From NCBI GenBank assembly GCA_002898675.1, contig BEHW01000067.1, positions 1 to 12,026 of the forward strand: a DNA stretch of 12,026 nt. The letters are read 5' to 3'. This document shows, one piece after another, positions 1 through 6,789 of this stretch. The notes beneath the pieces were generated by a model. It had not been told where the DNA came from. It saw only the letters and a program-made list of their open reading frames with translations, and searched no databases. How positions within the stretch are numbered: the stretch's first letter is position 1; each line of letters opens with the position of its first letter. The position numbers and the translations under genes are program-made. The stretch is from a bacterium HR20 (GTDB taxonomy: Bacteria > Bacteroidota > Ignavibacteria > Kapaibacteriales > NICIL-2).

Positions 1-1019
1 TCGTCTGCGAAGAGCAGAAAGAAGCACGGCGACTGCTCGATTACTACGACATTGATAAAGAGCTGCTCGAACTCAACGAACACAACGATACCGAAGCAAC
101 AATTGCAGCAGTTAAGCTCTTAGCTGCGGGCAAGAAGCTTGCGCTCATCAGTGATGCAGGAACACCCGTTTTGGCCGACCCCGGTGGCTTGCTCGTTGCG
201 GCAGCGATCCGGTATGGGTATCCGGTGCATGTTGTGCCTGGACCGTCGAGTATCCTGGCAGCACTTGTGCGTTCAGGCATGCCCACAGATCAATTTCTTT
301 ACGCGGGATTTCTGAGCCGGAAAAAAGATGAGCGTGCTCGCCAGGTGCGGTTGCTTGCGCTTGAGCCACGCACGGTTGTGCTCCTTGATAGTCCTTACCG
401 CTTGGCGACTGTGCTCGGTGCGCTGGCGGAAGTCATGCCCCAGCGACGTGCGTACATCGGCTGCAACCTCACAATGCCGAATGAATCGCATCACTACGGT
501 ACGCTTGCGGAGCTGTCCGAGTACTTTGCAGCTCACCGATTCCGTGGTGAGTACGCAATCGTCATCGAAGGAAATCCGTCAGCGAACCAGTGGTATGCAC
601 TGTTGGAGCAGAACGTCGCAGGAACAAATCACCGCAGCAGCCGCGATGAAACTGTTCCGGATGAACAACAACCAGCAGAGGTACAATCAGCAGAATCTAG
701 CAGCGAAAGCTTTCGCGAGCATGCACAACACCCTGAACAGCCGAGCGCACCTACACCGCAGCGTACGCAACACAAGCCAAACACAAGCCACCCTCATCGG
801 TATGAGCGACATCGCAGCAGGCGTCCCCACCGGTCGCATGGACGGCATCACTACCGCGAGAGCGACGCAGACCGTAACCGCTACGACTATGAGCAGCCGA
901 TTGTCAATTACACGCTGAGCAACCCCTACCAACAACACAAACCTTCACCGCAACCGCATCATCCTCACCAACGCCCTCAGCGACGCTCTCGTGGCCCTCG
1001 CAAACGCTGGCGGAGATGA
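1..1019 (+). CDS. rsmI: RsmI-family 16S rRNA 2'-O-methyltransferase (tetrapyrrole-methylase fold), 5' end missing, with long basic tail
   Basis: The gene is open from the window edge (codons begin at base 3) to TGA at 1017-1019, giving at least 338 residues. The visible domain has the family hallmarks in order: a NEHND motif near window residue 30, ISDAGTPVLADPG (SAM-site loop), VVPGPSSILAAL, and GFLSRKKDERARQ. RsmI proteins use S-adenosylmethionine to 2'-O-methylate C1402 of 16S rRNA in the decoding centre. This copy is divergent: the usual E-D-T-R-x-T-x-x-L-L segment reads EEQKEARRLL, and the usual SPHR/APHR motif reads SPYR. It may therefore belong to the RsmI-like subfamily of FCB bacteria rather than be a strict orthologue. 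The methylase domain ends near base 575. About 140 further residues follow, polar and rich in His, Arg, Gln and Pro, ending in RGPRKRWRR. The family normally stops at about 230-285 residues, so the tail is unusual. The next gene is convergent, 2 bp away. Confidence 0.85.
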   Translation, partial: VCEEQKEARRLLDYYDIDKELLELNEHNDTEATIAAVKLLAAGKKLALISDAGTPVLADPGGLLVAAAIRYGYPVHVVPGPSSILAALVRSGMPTDQFLYAGFLSRKKDERARQVRLLALEPRTVVLLDSPYRLATVLGALAEVMPQRRAYIGCNLTMPNESHHYGTLAELSEYFAAHRFRGEYAIVIEGNPSANQWYALLEQNVAGTNHRSSRDETVPDEQQPAEVQSAESSSESFREHAQHPEQPSAPTPQRTQHKPNTSHPHRYERHRSRRPHRSHGRHHYRESDADRNRYDYEQPIVNYTLSNPYQQHKPSPQPHHPHQRPQRRSRGPRKRWRR

Positions 1020-1021
1020 AG

Positions 1022-1285
1022 CTACGTTCCCTGATCCTTTTTCGGGCGGTAGAACAGTGCGAATGGTATCACTACAGCGTACCCTACCACCAGCAGTATC
1101 GGTGCAACTGTCACTGCAAAGGGGTTATTCCACACCTGCTGATGCTTTGCTGGATCATCGGTGTTTGCGGTGAGCATCAATGCATAGCCCGCAATGATGA
1201 TCGCCACTCCGACGGCTAAGAGAATGAAGTTCTGCCGCTCTAAGGGGAATGACCACCGTTGGGTCGAGGATGCAGTTCTGCGCAT
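1022..1285 (-). CDS. DUF3098 small membrane protein
   Basis: This is an 87-residue protein if it starts at the ATG at 1283-1285. An in-frame TTG at 1325-1327 would add 14 residues. Two hydrophobic segments are visible: NFILLAVGVAIIIAGYALML, and VTVAPILLVVGYAVVIPFAL followed by a basic C-terminus (YRPKKDQG). Between them is a short polar loop containing TDDP. This layout, with a (R/E)xNFxLL start to helix 1 and a VAPI(L/V)LxxGY start to helix 2, is what I recall of the DUF3098 family of Bacteroidota and Chlorobiota. No biochemical function is known for the family. It is predicted to be an inner-membrane hairpin protein. Neither candidate start has a Shine-Dalgarno sequence; ATG was preferred because the extra residues are polar and low in complexity. 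It is divergent from the solute-binding lipoprotein gene and convergent with the methylase gene, so it is probably transcribed alone. Confidence 0.8.
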   Translation of the reverse strand: MRRTASSTQRWSFPLERQNFILLAVGVAIIIAGYALMLTANTDDPAKHQQVWNNPFAVTVAPILLVVGYAVVIPFALFYRPKKDQGT

Positions 1286-1401
1286 GGGATGTCTGCTGTT
1301 GGTTGATTCGGACGCGTCGGATTGCAATATACAGCGTGGAAATCAGTGCTGCTGCTGATGAGAGTTGTAATTTGCGTATGCCTTCCATCGTTTGTGCAGC
1401 G
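1286..1401. other. Divergent intergenic region between the DUF3098 gene and the solute-binding protein gene
   Basis: This stretch of about 116 bp must hold the promoters of two divergent genes if the starts chosen here are right. The only AT-rich element is AATATA at 1326-1331, which reads TATATT on the minus strand and resembles a -10 box. I found no convincing -35 box at 16-18 bp in either direction. A TAATTTG at 1367-1373 on the plus strand resembles the Bacteroidota -7 element TAnnTTTG but is one base short in the spacer. No promoter is called. Confidence 0.3.
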
Positions 1402-3168
1402 ATGTTGCTACAGTATCGCAGAATCTTTGCAGTCCTGGCGTGCTGCGCTCTTTGCGTTTCGTGTCAGCGCACCTTCCATTCACCGGAGGAATATCGCTAC
1501 GATGGCCCACCGGTCGAAGGCGATGTGATTTTCTTCCATCTGCTTTCCGATCCCCAAGGCCTCAATCCGTACACCTCGAACGATAATACCGCCTCGACGC
1601 TCAATCGCTTGATCTTCGATGCGCTGCTCGAGCAAAATCCCGAAACGCTCCAACTCGAACCGAGCATTGCCAGTACGTTGCCGGAGGTTTCCCCGGACCA
1701 TCGGCGTTATACCTTCCACCTACGGACCAACGTTACCTTTTCCGATGGTGTTCGGCTCACTGCGCGCGATGTTGTCTTCAGCTTCAAGGCAGTGAAAAAT
1801 CCCTACATCCTCGAAGCCTCAGCGTTGCGGAACTACTACGATGACGTCGCCAACGTCGAAGCGCCCGATGACTCAACAGTTATCATCACGATGCGGAAGC
1901 CGTACTTCCTTGCACTCTACTTTTTGGGGGATCTGCGGATACTCCCCAAGCATGTACTCGATCCAGAGGGTCTTACCGATCGCTACAGCATTGCCGAAGT
2001 CAATAGCCCGGCGCTTGCACAGCAAAATCCCGCAGTCAAACAATTTGCCGAGTGGTTCTCTCGTGGAGAACTCCGGCGCGAACCACAGTACCTGATCGGT
2101 TCGGGACCGTACGTTTTCCGTCAGTGGAGTACTGGAAAGCGTGTCGTCTTGGTGCGGAATCCCAAACCGTGGCCATCGCCACATTGGTGGCGCAGGGCAT
2201 ATCCTGCTGCGATCGTTGGTGTTGTCATCAACGATCGCACCGCAGCGCTCTCAGCGTTGAAAACCGAAGAGGTGGACTTTATTGATGCCATCCCGCCCGC
2301 ACTCTACGACGAGCAGCTCGATACGGCGCGGCTTTTCTATTTGCGGAAAGGCAAGTACGAACAATCGGTCTATACCTACATCGGGTGGAACATGCGGCGG
2401 CCGATCTTTCGCGATCGTCGTGTTCGGCAGGCACTTTCGTACTTGGCCAACCGCCAAGCATGGATCCAAACGGTTGTGCGCGGCTACGCTATACCCATTG
2501 ATGGTCCAATCTACCGCAATCGCCCTGAGTATGACTCGACGCTTCCACCCTATGACTTCAACCCAACGCGTGCAATGGCGCTGTTGTCCGAGGCAGGATG
2601 GCGCGACCGCAATGGCGATGGCATTTTGGATAACATCATTGACGGCCGCCAGGTCAACTTTGAATTCGCACTGAGCTTCAACGCGGGGAACGAAACGCGC
2701 GAGAACATTGCGATCCTCTATGCGACCGAGCTCCGCAAGTACGGCATTGTGTGCCATGTGCAGAAATTGGAGTGGTCGGTCTTCCTGCGGCAGCTCAGCT
2801 CCCAGCAGTTCGATGCATACATCGGTGCGTGGGTCAACGACAACATCCCCAGCGATCCCTATCAGCTCTGGCATTCCTCCCAGGCGGACAATCAGGGCTC
2901 GAACTATGTGGGCTTCCGCAACCGACGTGCAGATGAACTCATCGAACGCAATCGCGTTGAATTCGACGAAGCAGAGCGGATGAAGCTTATGCGGGAGTTC
3001 CAGCGCATCGTCCACGATGAAGCGCCCTACACGTTCCTGTGGACACCGCAGATCCTGACAGCGTACAATCGCCGCATTGCGAACGTTCGGTTCTATTCAG
3101 TCCGTCCGCCGTATGTGTTGCCGAACTGGTTCATTCCACCGCACCTGCAGCATCACATCGTTCAGTAG
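1402..3168 (+). CDS. Peptide ABC transporter solute-binding lipoprotein (OppA/DppA, SBP_bac_5 family)
   Basis: This 588-residue protein captures peptides or similar oligomers outside the membrane for an ABC importer. The N-terminus is a lipoprotein signal: basic n-region (QYRR), hydrophobic stretch IFAVLACCALCV, then Cys21 as the probable lipidated residue. The position -3 residue is Cys rather than the usual Leu/Val. Family features follow: SDPQGLNPYTSND (about 50-62), a NVTFSDGVRLTARDVVFSF segment typical of the family, and GSGPYVF. The family's GW-(D)-x-(D/N)-G-D-G-x-x-D loop is Asp402-Arg-Asn-Gly-Asp-Gly-Ile-Leu-Asp410. The length is normal. The ATG at 1402 was chosen because it puts the basic n-region next to the hydrophobic core; the ATG at 1378 is also possible, and the frame stays open to 1249. 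No permease or ATPase gene is nearby, so any partner must be encoded elsewhere. The next gene begins 6 bp after the stop. Confidence 0.9.
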   Translation: MLLQYRRIFAVLACCALCVSCQRTFHSPEEYRYDGPPVEGDVIFFHLLSDPQGLNPYTSNDNTASTLNRLIFDALLEQNPETLQLEPSIASTLPEVSPDHRRYTFHLRTNVTFSDGVRLTARDVVFSFKAVKNPYILEASALRNYYDDVANVEAPDDSTVIITMRKPYFLALYFLGDLRILPKHVLDPEGLTDRYSIAEVNSPALAQQNPAVKQFAEWFSRGELRREPQYLIGSGPYVFRQWSTGKRVVLVRNPKPWPSPHWWRRAYPAAIVGVVINDRTAALSALKTEEVDFIDAIPPALYDEQLDTARLFYLRKGKYEQSVYTYIGWNMRRPIFRDRRVRQALSYLANRQAWIQTVVRGYAIPIDGPIYRNRPEYDSTLPPYDFNPTRAMALLSEAGWRDRNGDGILDNIIDGRQVNFEFALSFNAGNETRENIAILYATELRKYGIVCHVQKLEWSVFLRQLSSQQFDAYIGAWVNDNIPSDPYQLWHSSQADNQGSNYVGFRNRRADELIERNRVEFDEAERMKLMREFQRIVHDEAPYTFLWTPQILTAYNRRIANVRFYSVRPPYVLPNWFIPPHLQHHIVQ

Positions 3169-3174
3169 CGCACG

Positions 3175-3840
3175 ATGAAGCGTCAGCAACTCCGCGATCT
3201 CATCGAGCAGGGCGAAGGCGTCTCGGTTGAGTTCAAACGCCGCTTTACTTCGCCCGAGAAGATTGCCAAGGAGCTCTGCGCCTTTGCGAACACGCACGGC
3301 GGCTACTTGCTTTTTGGCATTGATGACGATGGCAGCATCGTAGGAGTCGAAAGCGAGAAAGAGCAGATCGAGCTTGTCCGTCAGGCCGCAGAGTTCTTCG
3401 TTGCGCCACCTCTCCATGTCGAAGTCGAAGTTGTCGAGATCGAGTGGAAGGATGTCGTCGTTGTTCATGTTCGCGCAAGTAGCGCAAGACCGCACCGCGT
3501 CGTTGAGCATCCCGATAGCTCTCGCGGCACAGTGTACGTTCGCACACGTGCAGAGTCGGTGCAAGCCAGCCGGGAAATGGTGCGGCTCATGCGTGAGCAG
3601 CGTCCGGATTCCCGCCCATTGCAGCTCTACATCGGCGATCGCGAGCGGCGACTGTTTGCCTATCTGGAGAAGCATGGAAAAATCACCGTTGCTGAGTTCG
3701 CTAGACTTGTCAACATTTCCCGACGACGTGCGCTGCAGCTACTCATTCGGCTGGTCCGCGCTGAGCTACTGATGCTCCATACCGATGCACCGACGAACTA
3801 CTTCACGTTGGTAGATGAGGGACCGACTGGCAGAAGCTGA
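3175..3840 (+). CDS. AlbA_2 (Schlafen-like) domain protein with C-terminal winged helix
   Basis: This is a 221-residue protein. Residues about 10-130 form an AlbA_2 domain, once annotated as AAA-4 or 'ATP-binding protein'. Visible hallmarks are Glu19-Phe-Lys21, CAFANTHGGYLLFGIDDDG (35-53) and a closing YVRTRAESVQA segment (119-129). Residues about 153-215 look like a winged helix-turn-helix: RRLFAYLEKHGKITVAEFAR followed by a recognition-type helix, SRRRALQLL. AlbA_2 domains occur in bacterial transcription regulators and in Schlafen proteins, some of which are RNases, so binding to DNA or RNA is likely. The exact role is unknown. The start lies 6 bp after the lipoprotein gene stop, and the last 26 bp overlap recQ in another frame, implying co-transcription and coupled translation. 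No Shine-Dalgarno sequence is seen. Confidence 0.82.
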   Translation: MKRQQLRDLIEQGEGVSVEFKRRFTSPEKIAKELCAFANTHGGYLLFGIDDDGSIVGVESEKEQIELVRQAAEFFVAPPLHVEVEVVEIEWKDVVVVHVRASSARPHRVVEHPDSSRGTVYVRTRAESVQASREMVRLMREQRPDSRPLQLYIGDRERRLFAYLEKHGKITVAEFARLVNISRRRALQLLIRLVRAELLMLHTDAPTNYFTLVDEGPTGRS

Positions 3841-6226
3841 GCGGCTGTGTGCTGAAGTATTCGGCTTTTCGCAATTTCGCCCAGGCCAGCGAGAGATTAT
3901 CAGCGCTGTGCTCGAAGGTCGCGATGTGCTCGGGATCCTCCCGACAGGAGGTGGAAAGTCGCTCTGCTATCAGCTTCCAGCACTGTTGAGTGGTAGCGTT
4001 ACGCTGGTCATTTCGCCGCTTGTCGCACTCATGCACGATCAAGTGCTTGCGCTGCAGCGACGCAACATTGGCGCCACTGCACTGGTCGCTTCGCTATCGA
4101 GCGAAGAGATTGCCTATCGGTTGCGGCAAGCACAATCTGCCAGTGTTCGCTTGCTCTACATCGCACCTGAGCGGCTTGAAAGCAACGCTTTTGTCGAAGA
4201 GCTTCGGCGCATTCCTCTCGATCGCATCGTCGTTGACGAGGCGCACTGCATCAGCCAGTGGGGACATGACTTCCGCCCATCGTACCGTCGGATTGGTGAG
4301 CTTTCCGGCGCTCTTGGGCGTAAGCCAATCCTTGCACTGACTGCAACTGCAACCCAGCAGACTCGACGCGACATCATCGAGCAACTCCGCCTTTGCGATC
4401 CGTTTGTGTACATCGGCGATTTTGATCGCCCGAATTTGGAATTTCTCGTTGAACAGTGCCCCGACGGGCGCAGCTATACGCAAAAGGTCGCACGGATTGC
4501 GGACTGGCTCGACCGCGCACGCCATGGAGCTGCAATCATTTATGCAGGTACACGGAAAGCGACGCAGCACATCGCCGCACAGCTTTGTGCGTTGAAGATC
4601 GAAGCGCAACCTTACCACGCAGGGATGGGCGATCACCAGCGGAGCGATGTACAGCGATGGTTCATGGAAGCTCCTGCTCCGGTTGTCGTCGCAACGGTTG
4701 CGTTCGGTATGGGGATTGACCGTCCCGATGTACGGCTCGTTGCGCACTGCGACATACCCTTGACGCTCGAGGGCTACTACCAAGAAGCTGGTCGTGCTGG
4801 CCGTGATGGAGAGCATGCGCACTGCGTGCTCTGCTATACGCCTGGCGATGAGCGATTGCAACGGCGGCTAATCGAGGCCCAGTATCCATCGCAGAGGAGT
4901 GTCGAGAGCGTCTATGCGGTAATTGCCGATGCCCTCAAGGTTGGTGTGGGCGCATCCAGCGATGCGTTGCTCTCGTGGGAGCCTGCTACCATCGCCCGCC
5001 ACCTTCGGATGAATCAGCGTGCGGTGGAAAGCGCTCTTGCGCTCCTCGAACGTGAAAAGCTTATTGCGCGAGTGCAGTGTAGTCAGCGGCTTGCAGTTCG
5101 GATTGTTACCAGTCACCAGCGATGGCTCGAATATACCCGGAATGCACCACCGCCGCTTGCTGATGCGCTTGAAGCGCTACTGCGTTCGCTTCCGCCTACG
5201 GCATACGAGCTGTACCAGGAGATACAGCTCGACGATCTTGCAGAACGTCATGCACTTACAGCCGATCAATTGCAGCACGCACTCCGTGCGGCAGAGCTTG
5301 CGCGGATGATCGAAGTAACGCCACTTGGGGGAGGCGAAGGAATTCGCCTGTGTGGCCCTCGCATGCCGAACGGGAGATTGCCGATTGATTGGTCTGCGGT
5401 CGAACACCGACGCCAACTGGCAATCGAGAAAGCACATGCTGTGATCGAATACGTTCAATCGGCACGCTGCAAGCGAGCTATCCTGCTGGAGTACTTCGGC
5501 CAGAGTGCTTCGGAGCGATGCGGACGTTGCTCGACGTGCCAGCGGCGCGCAACGCCACCGCTCTCGAACCGGACAGCGCCGGTCTCAGCGTTCGAACAGT
5601 ATGTGCGCTCTGTCCTTGTTTCGATTGTTGCTCAATTCGATGGACTGCTTACAGCACGAGCACTCTGCGATGTTGCACTTGGGCGGTCCAGCGAGCTTGT
5701 CGCAGCAGTGCATGCCGATCGCTGCGAGCAGTTTGGTGCTCTCACTGCAGCCAATGGGCAGTTCCTTGCAGAACAAGTGCAGCAACTCCTCTGGGAGGGA
5801 GCCTTGGTCGAAGAAAAACCGCTGCGGGTTCTCCGTCTGTCCACGGGAGGATGGCAGCAAGCAGGGGCAACTCCATCGCCAACGGCATCAGCGTTACAAG
5901 CACGCTCCGCTGAGTATGCACTTGATCCTTCGGCTCGAGCGACGGTCGAGCTTGCGCGGAGCGGTTTGCTGCTGGGGCAAATCGCTGAGCGCCGGCAATT
6001 GGCACTTACAACAGTGGTTAGCCATCTTGTGCAAGCACTTGCAGTTGGGGTGGAGCTTCCGCGAGAACGACTGCTCGACGGCACACTCTATGAGGAGGTC
6101 TGTCGCTTTCTTCACCGCCAACCACGTGCGCTGCTGCGCGATGTCCATGCCTACTTCGGTGGCAGGTTCGACTACCCGTACCTCCGATTAGCGCTTGCGT
6201 TTGCGCGGCAGAGTCGTCGTCGGTAG
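3815..6226 (+). CDS. recQ: ATP-dependent DNA helicase RecQ
   Basis: This 803-residue 3'-5' superfamily 2 helicase unwinds forks, D-loops and other recombination intermediates. Motif 0 is FGFSQFRPGQ (16-25) and Walker A is LPTGGGKS (42-49). The DEAH box is at 141-144, followed by the RecQ aromatic loop ISQWGHDFRPSY. Motif III is ALTATAT, motif V contains FGMGIDRP (near 300), and motif VI is QEAGRAGRDGE (near 325). The zinc site is complete: Cys552, Cys569, Cys572, Cys575. An RQC winged helix follows (about 590-680). The C-terminus (about 705-803, with LLLGQIAERRQLALTTVVSHL) resembles the HTH_40 module rather than HRDC. The length is above the roughly 600 residues of E. coli RecQ, as expected for RQC plus HTH_40. 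The ATG at 3815 lies inside the AlbA_2 gene and places motif 0 at the usual distance. The gene ends convergently within rimM. Confidence 0.96.
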   Translation: MRDRLAEAERLCAEVFGFSQFRPGQREIISAVLEGRDVLGILPTGGGKSLCYQLPALLSGSVTLVISPLVALMHDQVLALQRRNIGATALVASLSSEEIAYRLRQAQSASVRLLYIAPERLESNAFVEELRRIPLDRIVVDEAHCISQWGHDFRPSYRRIGELSGALGRKPILALTATATQQTRRDIIEQLRLCDPFVYIGDFDRPNLEFLVEQCPDGRSYTQKVARIADWLDRARHGAAIIYAGTRKATQHIAAQLCALKIEAQPYHAGMGDHQRSDVQRWFMEAPAPVVVATVAFGMGIDRPDVRLVAHCDIPLTLEGYYQEAGRAGRDGEHAHCVLCYTPGDERLQRRLIEAQYPSQRSVESVYAVIADALKVGVGASSDALLSWEPATIARHLRMNQRAVESALALLEREKLIARVQCSQRLAVRIVTSHQRWLEYTRNAPPPLADALEALLRSLPPTAYELYQEIQLDDLAERHALTADQLQHALRAAELARMIEVTPLGGGEGIRLCGPRMPNGRLPIDWSAVEHRRQLAIEKAHAVIEYVQSARCKRAILLEYFGQSASERCGRCSTCQRRATPPLSNRTAPVSAFEQYVRSVLVSIVAQFDGLLTARALCDVALGRSSELVAAVHADRCEQFGALTAANGQFLAEQVQQLLWEGALVEEKPLRVLRLSTGGWQQAGATPSPTASALQARSAEYALDPSARATVELARSGLLLGQIAERRQLALTTVVSHLVQALAVGVELPRERLLDGTLYEEVCRFLHRQPRALLRDVHAYFGGRFDYPYLRLALAFARQSRRR

Positions 6227-6739
6227 TTGTGCTTCGAGAAATCCCTCTGGAAGGGACAGAACAATCGTGCGTGTTGAAGATTCGACGTGTTGAACAAACA
6301 CATCTACAAACGGAACCCGAAACTCTCCCCATTGAGGACGGGCGATACACAGCAGCGGGTGTGCCGGATTTTCCTCGATGCCGACGACGGTACCCACTGC
6401 TGTTCCGTCGGGGAGAACTGCAGTCCAGCCTACGAGTTCGGATGACTTTCGTGAAATCTGCAATGAAGAGTCGGCAATAAAAACACCGTGCTCCCGAAGT
6501 GTCTCTGCTTGCTGGCGTGTTGTTATGCCTGCAAGGCGTAGGATCGCGCGACTGCCAGACAGGGTAAACGATTCGATCTGGGACCGGTTACAGAATCGTG
6601 CGCTAAACCCAATCCAAACCGGAGTGCCTTCCGCCAGAAAAACGCTCTGGGCAAGCTCGACGTGAAGTGAGCCATCGAGCCCATGCGGACGAACGATGGT
6701 GCCAATCCAACGAAGCTGAGGTGGTTCCAGACTGTGCAT
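6188..6739 (-). CDS. rimM: 16S rRNA processing / 30S maturation protein RimM
   Basis: This 183-residue protein helps mature the 30S head and binds ribosomal protein S19. The N-terminal RimM barrel begins WIGTIVRPHGLDGSLHVEL (residues 11-29), matching the family G-x-(I/V)-x-x-(P/A)-H-G-(I/L)-x-G pattern. The C-terminal PRC barrel starts near residue 98 and includes LPDGTAVGTVVGIEENP and VPFVDVFVQHV, then LPEGFLE, a typical RimM ending. The linker motif that usually reads (D/E)YYW...L(I/V)G is degenerate here, SRKSSELVG, with the aromatic residues lost. The basic tail LPRKRKR is read from DNA that also encodes the basic end of RecQ. The length is normal. rimM usually sits in an rpsP-rimM-trmD-rplS cluster; here it is alone, convergent with recQ and divergent from gmhA. 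Confidence 0.95.
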   Translation of the reverse strand: MHSLEPPQLRWIGTIVRPHGLDGSLHVELAQSVFLAEGTPVWIGFSARFCNRSQIESFTLSGSRAILRLAGITTRQQAETLREHGVFIADSSLQISRKSSELVGWTAVLPDGTAVGTVVGIEENPAHPLLCIARPQWGEFRVPFVDVFVQHVESSTRTIVLSLPEGFLEAQLPTTTLPRKRKR

Positions 6740-6777
6740 TGCGGTGCAAGTGACGATTTTTGTTGGAGTCTGTTTTT

Positions 6778-6782
6778 GGAGG
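6778..6782 (+). promoter_or_regulatory. Shine-Dalgarno site of gmhA
   Basis: GGAGG lies 7 bases upstream of the ATG at 6790. It fixes the start of gmhA at that ATG rather than at the in-frame TTG at 6760, which lies upstream of this site. No other plus-strand gene in the window has a comparable site. Confidence 0.75.
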
Positions 6783-6789
6783 TTACGTC

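Noticed and set aside
687..938. Hydrophobic minus-strand open frame opposite the methylase tail
   Set aside because: Antisense of His/Arg/Gln codons gives Val/Ala/Met/Leu codons, so the hydrophobicity is a mirror of the plus-strand composition. No start context or family match is seen.
3175..6226. A defence system made of an AlbA_2/Schlafen-like protein and RecQ
   Set aside because: No nuclease, toxin, methylase or other defence gene is nearby. RecQ has normal housekeeping domains, and the neighbours (lipoprotein, rimM) are not of defence-island type.
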